Below are positions 60,085 through 64,000 of a DNA stretch of 64,000 nucleotides, one piece after another. The stretch is from the NCBI GenBank assembly GCA_021464415.1, contig CM038463.1:6680754-6744753 (forward strand), in the 5' to 3' direction. Position 1 is the first letter of the stretch. Each line of letters starts with the position of its first letter. The notes beneath the pieces were generated by a model. It made no database searches, had not been told where the DNA came from, and saw only the letters and a program-made list of their open reading frames with translations. The stretch comes from Lonicera japonica. Taxonomy: Eukaryota > Streptophyta > Magnoliopsida > Dipsacales > Caprifoliaceae. A program made the position numbers and the translations under genes.

Positions 60085-60205
60085 TTTAATCCTACAAATA
60101 AATAAAATCTATTTCCTCCCACCCCGTGAGTCGAACCCTTGACCTCAAGGTGAGGGTGGAAGTTGTCTACTATTGAACCAACTCCTCTCCTTGAACCATT
60201 GTGTT
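60085..60205 (-). mobile_element. SINE-like tRNA-derived sequence
   Basis: On the minus strand a box-A-like GGAGTTGGTTCAATAGTAG (about 60191-60173) precedes box B GGGTTCGACTC (60138-60128). The same head type (GAGTTGGTCCAGTGGTAAG) is at 13162-13306. The hAT MITE at 59480-60076 seems to have inserted into the flank of this unit. Confidence 0.5.
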
Positions 60206-60726
60206 TAGATTTAAATAGTTTGAATCTAGAATTTTGGTTGGAATCCTTGTTTCCTCTTTCTGATACTTTCAAAAACCCAAAAGGGCATGTATTAAGTGCT
60301 AATATCATATTAAAACTATTCTTCATTGGTGAAATTGATGTAGGAATTATATGAATTTCAAGGAAATCAATTGTGCAATATATATATATATATATATGAA
60401 TTTGGGGGAACCACCGAGTACAGGTCGTTTATATATATTTATTCTTTACAAAAAATATATATATAATTAATAACGGTTTGAATCCCTTACATATACAGTC
60501 TCCGATGTATTCAATTGTCATTAAATCGATAAATGTAAGAGTTACTATTATTAAATTGATAAATATAAATGTTATAAACTGTTAATAAATTTGATGAATT
60601 AACAATTGTGAACCGTTATTTTGTGACGCCGTTACTACAAAAAAATAAAGGTTATCAGTTATAAAATTTTGCAACAAGTCATTTTAAAAGAGTTTGGAGC
60701 CGTTATAAAATGTATTTGTACACTTA
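60206..60726. other. AT-rich intergenic DNA
   Basis: TA repeats lie near 60379-60397. 60600-60660 contains GTTACTACAAAAAAA, which resembles a CACTA-type end, but no partner was found. No gene is seen. Confidence 0.4.
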
Positions 60727-61014
60727 GGTTCCGTTTGATTGTAAAGTGGAAAAGAAAAATAAATTGAGTTAATTTTGATAAAAAGATAAAAAATAAGTTG
60801 AGTGATAGATGTGATATCTTCTTGATTTTTAAATTTTTCCATGAAGAAATTTTCTTTAGTTGGTGGTAAGTAAAATTTTTTCACCAAAAATATTAAAGGA
60901 TGGATGATATATACTCATAAAATAAGTAATATTTTTAACCTTATTTTCTACCTTTTAACACAAATTAACTAAATTTATTTTTTTTTTTTTTTTATTTTTA
61001 CAATCAAACGGAGC
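60727..61014. mobile_element. MITE, GGATCCGTTTGATAA family, copy 3
   Basis: The ends GGTTCCGTTTGATTGTAAA and the inverted TTTACAATCAAACGGAGC are well matched. Inner arms share AAATAAGTTGAGT and CATGAAGAAATTTTC-type blocks with the copies at 46504 and 53611. Confidence 0.65.
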
Positions 61015-61059
61015 ATTGTAAAATCTGATTTTTGGTTTAGTGAAATTATATATATATAT

Positions 61060-61361
61060 ATATATAATAGGAATCAATCTTCCAACACGTACAAATCGTT
61101 AGGGGGATGGTAAAGCAGGAAAAAAAAAATGGCCGTGTGTTACAAGTTAAGTCTGTCTAGTTTTCTTTATCAATTAATTGACAAAATTACCCTGCTAGTC
61201 AAAACAAGCCCTACAACTAAGCAGGTCAAAATTAGAAAATTCTTACATTTTTTTAACATAACTTGGTGCATATAAATATCCCCTCAACACAACACTAACT
61301 CCGTTATCATCACACTTTCGTTCATATAATTATCGTCTCTCACATTAATATAATTGCAACC
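61060..61361 (+). promoter_or_regulatory. Fourth peptide-gene promoter and 5' UTR, cut by a retrotransposon
   Basis: The module matches 54340-54650 almost throughout: AATAGGAATCAATCTTCCAAC, GTTAAGTCTGTCTAG, ACCCTGCTAGTCAAA, AACTAAGCAGGTCAAA and GCATATAAATATCCCCTC with TATAAATA at 61271-61278, then CTCACATTAATATAATTGC. Homology stops exactly at 61361, where an LTR begins, 84 bp after the TATA box. The corresponding point in gene 3 is in the 5' UTR, before the ATG. The coding part, if it survives, must lie beyond the retrotransposon and outside the window. Confidence 0.72.
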
Positions 61362-61827
61362 TGTGGGAGCATAGAGCATATAAATTATGAAGATAGTAAT
61401 GGGTTTGGATATGGGCTAGCCTAAACTCTATAAGAAAATTTATAAAGTGATAAAGTAAGTCTTTTTTAGTCTTTTACCCTTAACCCTAATGTAATATATG
61501 TAACCCTAATTTTATGAATATAAATAGAACAAGGGATAGCTTCACAAGGTTCCTCCCTCCAGATCCTAGAGGAGAGAAAATGAAGTTAGAGGAATTGTTT
61601 TAGGGAGAGAGTGACAACTTGTATTTTCATTTCAATTGCCTTTGAACCAATATAATCAAACACACGCCACACAAATGGAGGACGTATTTCCGGAATAGCA
61701 TAAGCGCTACCGGAGGAACCCACCATACCAAAAAATTCTCGTCTATATTACCATTTCCATATATTACTCCATTAATTTTGCTAAGAGCCTCATCACGTGG
61801 GTTTGCCCAAAATTTTGGCCACCCACA
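61362..61827 (+). repeat. 5' LTR (466 bp)
   Basis: The LTR runs from TGTGGGAGCATAGAG to GGCCACCCACA with a perfect 6-bp terminal inverted repeat TGTGGG/CCCACA. TATAAATAGAACA near 61520 is a likely promoter, positioned like the one in the solo LTR at 13823-14550. Confidence 0.8.
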
Positions 61828-61847
61828 ATTGGCGCCGTCTGTGGGAA
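61828..61847 (+). other. Primer-binding site of the LTR retrotransposon
   Basis: ATTGGCGCCGTCTGTGGGAA lies immediately after the LTR. The TGGCGCCG start is complementary to the 3' end expected of a plant tRNA with terminal CGGCGCCA, such as tRNA-Asp (from memory). Confidence 0.7.
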
Positions 61848-62189
61848 ACGACTTGACATTCCTGAGTTCTTAGCATTTTTCATTTTCACTTCTGCTTCAT
61901 TTTCTGCCCCAGAAAATTGCAAGAAAGGTAAAACAAAGACCACTTGAAACATTTCTATTAACATCCGATAAGCCTTCTTCTATTCTTAATTGCATATGAG
62001 CATCCTTTTAATATTATTTGACCATTATTAATTTTGTGTTGTCGAGCCTACTTCAAAAAGGTACATCTGTAAAATAATAATAATAATAATAATAATAATT
62101 AAAAATTCGATTATTTTGAGATCTTGGTCCAAGTAGGCCAAAAAGATATCTTTCGTTATAAAAGAAAAGGCGCAAGTTATTTACCATGT

Positions 62190-63365
62190 TGCTGTCTAGC
62201 TTAGCTGGTCGGCACCCCCTTTAAAACAAGGGTTATAGGTTCAATACTCGACAATAACATATATTTTTAGCTGAGTTTATTTACTTCAATGGCCAAATCT
62301 ATTAAAATATGCCAAAACGCATATTAAATCTCAAAGGTATGCCTAGCCGAGTTGGTCTAGCATTCGGCGTGTAGTTAATAGCTCGAGGTCTTGCGTTCGA
62401 TTTTCGGCCAAAACAAACATTTTTGCCGAAATCATTTACTTAAATGGCCAAAGCTTGGCCGATTAAATTATATCATAGAAATGCATACATATTTTCAAAA
62501 TTGACTATAGCCGAGTTGGTTGTCTCTCTAGTTTTCTTTGTGTACCGGTGATCATGAGTTCAACACTTGGCTATGATAAAATATTTTTAATTCTGCAGGA
62601 TAATTGCCGAGCTCACACGAACCCGGATGAGTCATCAAATAGAATTACGAATAAAATTTCAAAGATGTCCTTGGTTGAGCTGGTCAAGTGTCGAACTCAT
62701 AAGCTCGAGGTACGGGGTTCAAATTATGTCCATGATAGAATATTTTTACTCGGCATATTACTTGCCGAGCTCACACAAGCCTGGATGAGTTATCAAATAG
62801 AAGTACGAATATAATTTTAGAGATGTTCTTAGCCGAACTCACAAGCTCGAGGTACAAGGTTCAAGTCCCAGCCATGACATAATATTTTTACTCGGCATAT
62901 TATTTGCCGAGCTCACACAAGCCTAGAAGAGTTATCAAATAGAAATACGAATATAAATTTAGAGATATTCTTAGCCGAGCTGGTCAAGCGCCGAACTCAC
63001 AAGCCCGAGGTACAAGGTTCAACTCTCTCGGCCACGACAAATTTCTTTTAATTCGGCAGAATAATTGCCGAGCTCGCACAGGCCCAACTGATCTATAAAG
63101 TTGAAGCGCAAATAAAATTTTAACAAAGTATCTAGTCGAGTTGGTTAACCGCTTTGTTCTAAACATTAAGGTTATGAGTTCTACTCTCAGCCACAACAAT
63201 TATTTTTTCCGAGTCTAAAAAGATGTTTAAATCACCAAAGTCCAGCCGAGCTGATACTATAATCAGGAAAGGAAAAATCTCACATGTATTGAGACTTAGT
63301 CGAGTTGGTATCCAGCGTGATCTATTATCTTGAGGTTGCTGGTTCAACACCCAACAATGACAAAT
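62190..63365 (+). repeat. Tandem array of eight tRNA-like units in the retrotransposon leader
   Basis: Box-A-like motifs (T-A-G-C/T-C-G-A-G-T/C-T-G-G) start at 62197, 62344, 62508, 62671, 62830 (shortened), 62972, 63133 and 63297, i.e. every 142-164 bp. Each is followed 28-60 bp later by a box-B-like motif: GGTTCAATAC (62238), GCGTTCGATTT (62393), GAGTTCAACAC (62556), GGTTCAAATT (62716), GGTTCAAGTCC (62858), GGTTCAACTCT (63016), GAGTTCTACTC (63176) and GGTTCAACACC (63351). The fifth unit matches the pol III box B consensus exactly. Normal T-stem pairing is poor, so these are not intact tRNA genes. Confidence 0.75.
62749..63071. repeat. CTCGGCA/TGCCGAG hairpins between tRNA-like units
   Basis: Hairpins with 7-bp arms and 7-nt loops lie at 62749-62769 and 62891-62911, and a 6-bp version lies at 63053-63071. 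Each is followed by CTCACACAAGCC or a close variant. They form the fixed spacer of the array at 62190-63365. Confidence 0.7.
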
Positions 63366-64000
63366 TGATTTTTCGCAATAGATAAGTTCATAACAACTCT
63401 TTTAAAAATAAGTTTTATGATTTTCTTACTATATATTATTTAAATTGTATAAGCATGCAAATACATACTTGAAATATAATAGTTTCAATCAAGAATTGAA
63501 ATTTTGAGCTATATGCTAAAGAGCACGAACGTGATATAATGAATATCATAACCTTGAAATCTTGATACATTAGAACTCTTATACCATAGTCGGCTTGAGT
63601 ATACCAAACATATTGCATGCTTGAAGACCTATATTGTGCAATTTATTTTAAATTTGCGTTGTTAAAGAAAAATTTCGATAACAATAATTCATCTAGAAAG
63701 CTTGTTATGTATTTCTTCTTGCGATATATAATTAGATATACAAAATTATTGGTAATTGAAAGCCATTTTTTATACACGGCATGATTAACATTTCTTGCAA
63801 ATATTCATGTTAAAAAAAAGAAAAAAATGGGAGAGATGGATAAGGTTATCGTTACTTATAGCCAAATGCTCTCTTTGGTAAGAAAGTTGCACATACAACT
63901 ATGCATTATTCCTGCCGAAATATTGACATGATAAATCGCAGTTCTAACCCTCATATTATCTTTATATTGAATAGCAGCTTTGTGAAAGCTAAGAGGTTTG
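63366..64000. other. Retrotransposon leader beyond the array
   Basis: This is AT-rich sequence with no reading frame of note. It is either further leader or a later insertion. Gag has not started by the end of the window. Confidence 0.4.

Larger units (their letters stand above)
61362..64000 (+). mobile_element. Gypsy-like LTR retrotransposon, 5' end only
   Basis: The element comprises an LTR (61362-61827), primer-binding site (from 61828) and a leader that runs off the window. No gag or pol is reached in 2.2 kb of internal sequence, so the leader is unusually long. Its middle (62190-63365) is an array of tRNA-like units. The TGGCGCC primer-binding site is common in plant Gypsy elements. Insertion is in the 5' UTR region of a peptide-gene copy. 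The 3' LTR and target duplication are outside the window. Confidence 0.75.

Noticed and set aside
60600..60660. CACTA terminus at TTACTACAAAAAAA
   Set aside because: It lacks the initial CAC, has no inverted partner or 3-bp duplication in range, and is probably coincidence in AT-rich DNA.
62190..63365. Eight true tRNA genes
   Set aside because: Box A and B are present, but acceptor and T-stem pairing are poor and no plausible anticodon arms are conserved.
61828..64000. CRISPR-like array because of the regular spacing
   Set aside because: The repeats are imperfect, about 160 bp apart, and lie in a plant retrotransposon. CRISPR arrays do not occur in plant nuclear genomes.

Overview
The window is nuclear DNA of a flowering plant, very probably a eudicot. 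The evidence is spliced genes with GT-AG introns, plant-only gene families (CYP94A P450, IIId bHLH, small secreted CTNIP/SCREW-like peptides) and a dense load of plant transposons in AT-rich DNA. I cannot name the species.

Host genes are few. A CYP94A-type fatty-acid omega-hydroxylase lies at 10944-12810 (+), with three exons where this family is normally intronless. An intronless bHLH3/JAM3-like jasmonate-pathway repressor lies at 33415-34887 (+). Three paralogous small secreted peptide precursors follow at 35549-35881 (-), 47558-47845 (-) and 54732-55040 (+). Each has a signal peptide and a conserved PPGxGC-x10-C...GFxGH core; I place them, with some reserve, in the CTNIP/SCREW phytocytokine family. 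Two more copies of their promoter module, rich in TTGAC W-box cores, remain at about 52790-52990 and 61060-61361, so the family once had about five loci here.

Almost everything else is mobile DNA. 1-1392 is a CACTA/En-Spm remnant. 7132-10250 holds a Tourist-like MITE, a Helitron and a tRNA-derived SINE. 13823-14550 is a solo LTR. 17707-17981 and 20175-22113 are two members of one terminal-inverted-repeat family, each with an 8-bp target duplication and an array of short palindromes built on CTCGGT...ACCGAG. Between them, 18286-19417 is a Pack-type element carrying pieces of two host genes (cyclin D1 and OCTOPUS-like). 22598-25514 holds two long-TIR elements. 41760-46097 is a decayed but complete Copia element with both LTRs. 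46504-54333 holds several MITE families around the peptide genes. 56440-58540 is an En/Spm transposase pseudogene broken by a hAT MITE.

The right end (61362-64000) is the 5' LTR, primer-binding site and leader of a Gypsy-like retrotransposon inserted in the 5' UTR region of a fourth peptide locus. Its leader contains eight tRNA-like units (box A and box B motifs) spaced about 142-164 bp apart, with CTCGGCA/TGCCGAG hairpins between several of them. With the palindrome-array family and the two-gene Pack element, this is the observation most worth following up.

Coordinates of repeats were read by eye. Target duplications and splice sites are quoted only where I could see both sides.
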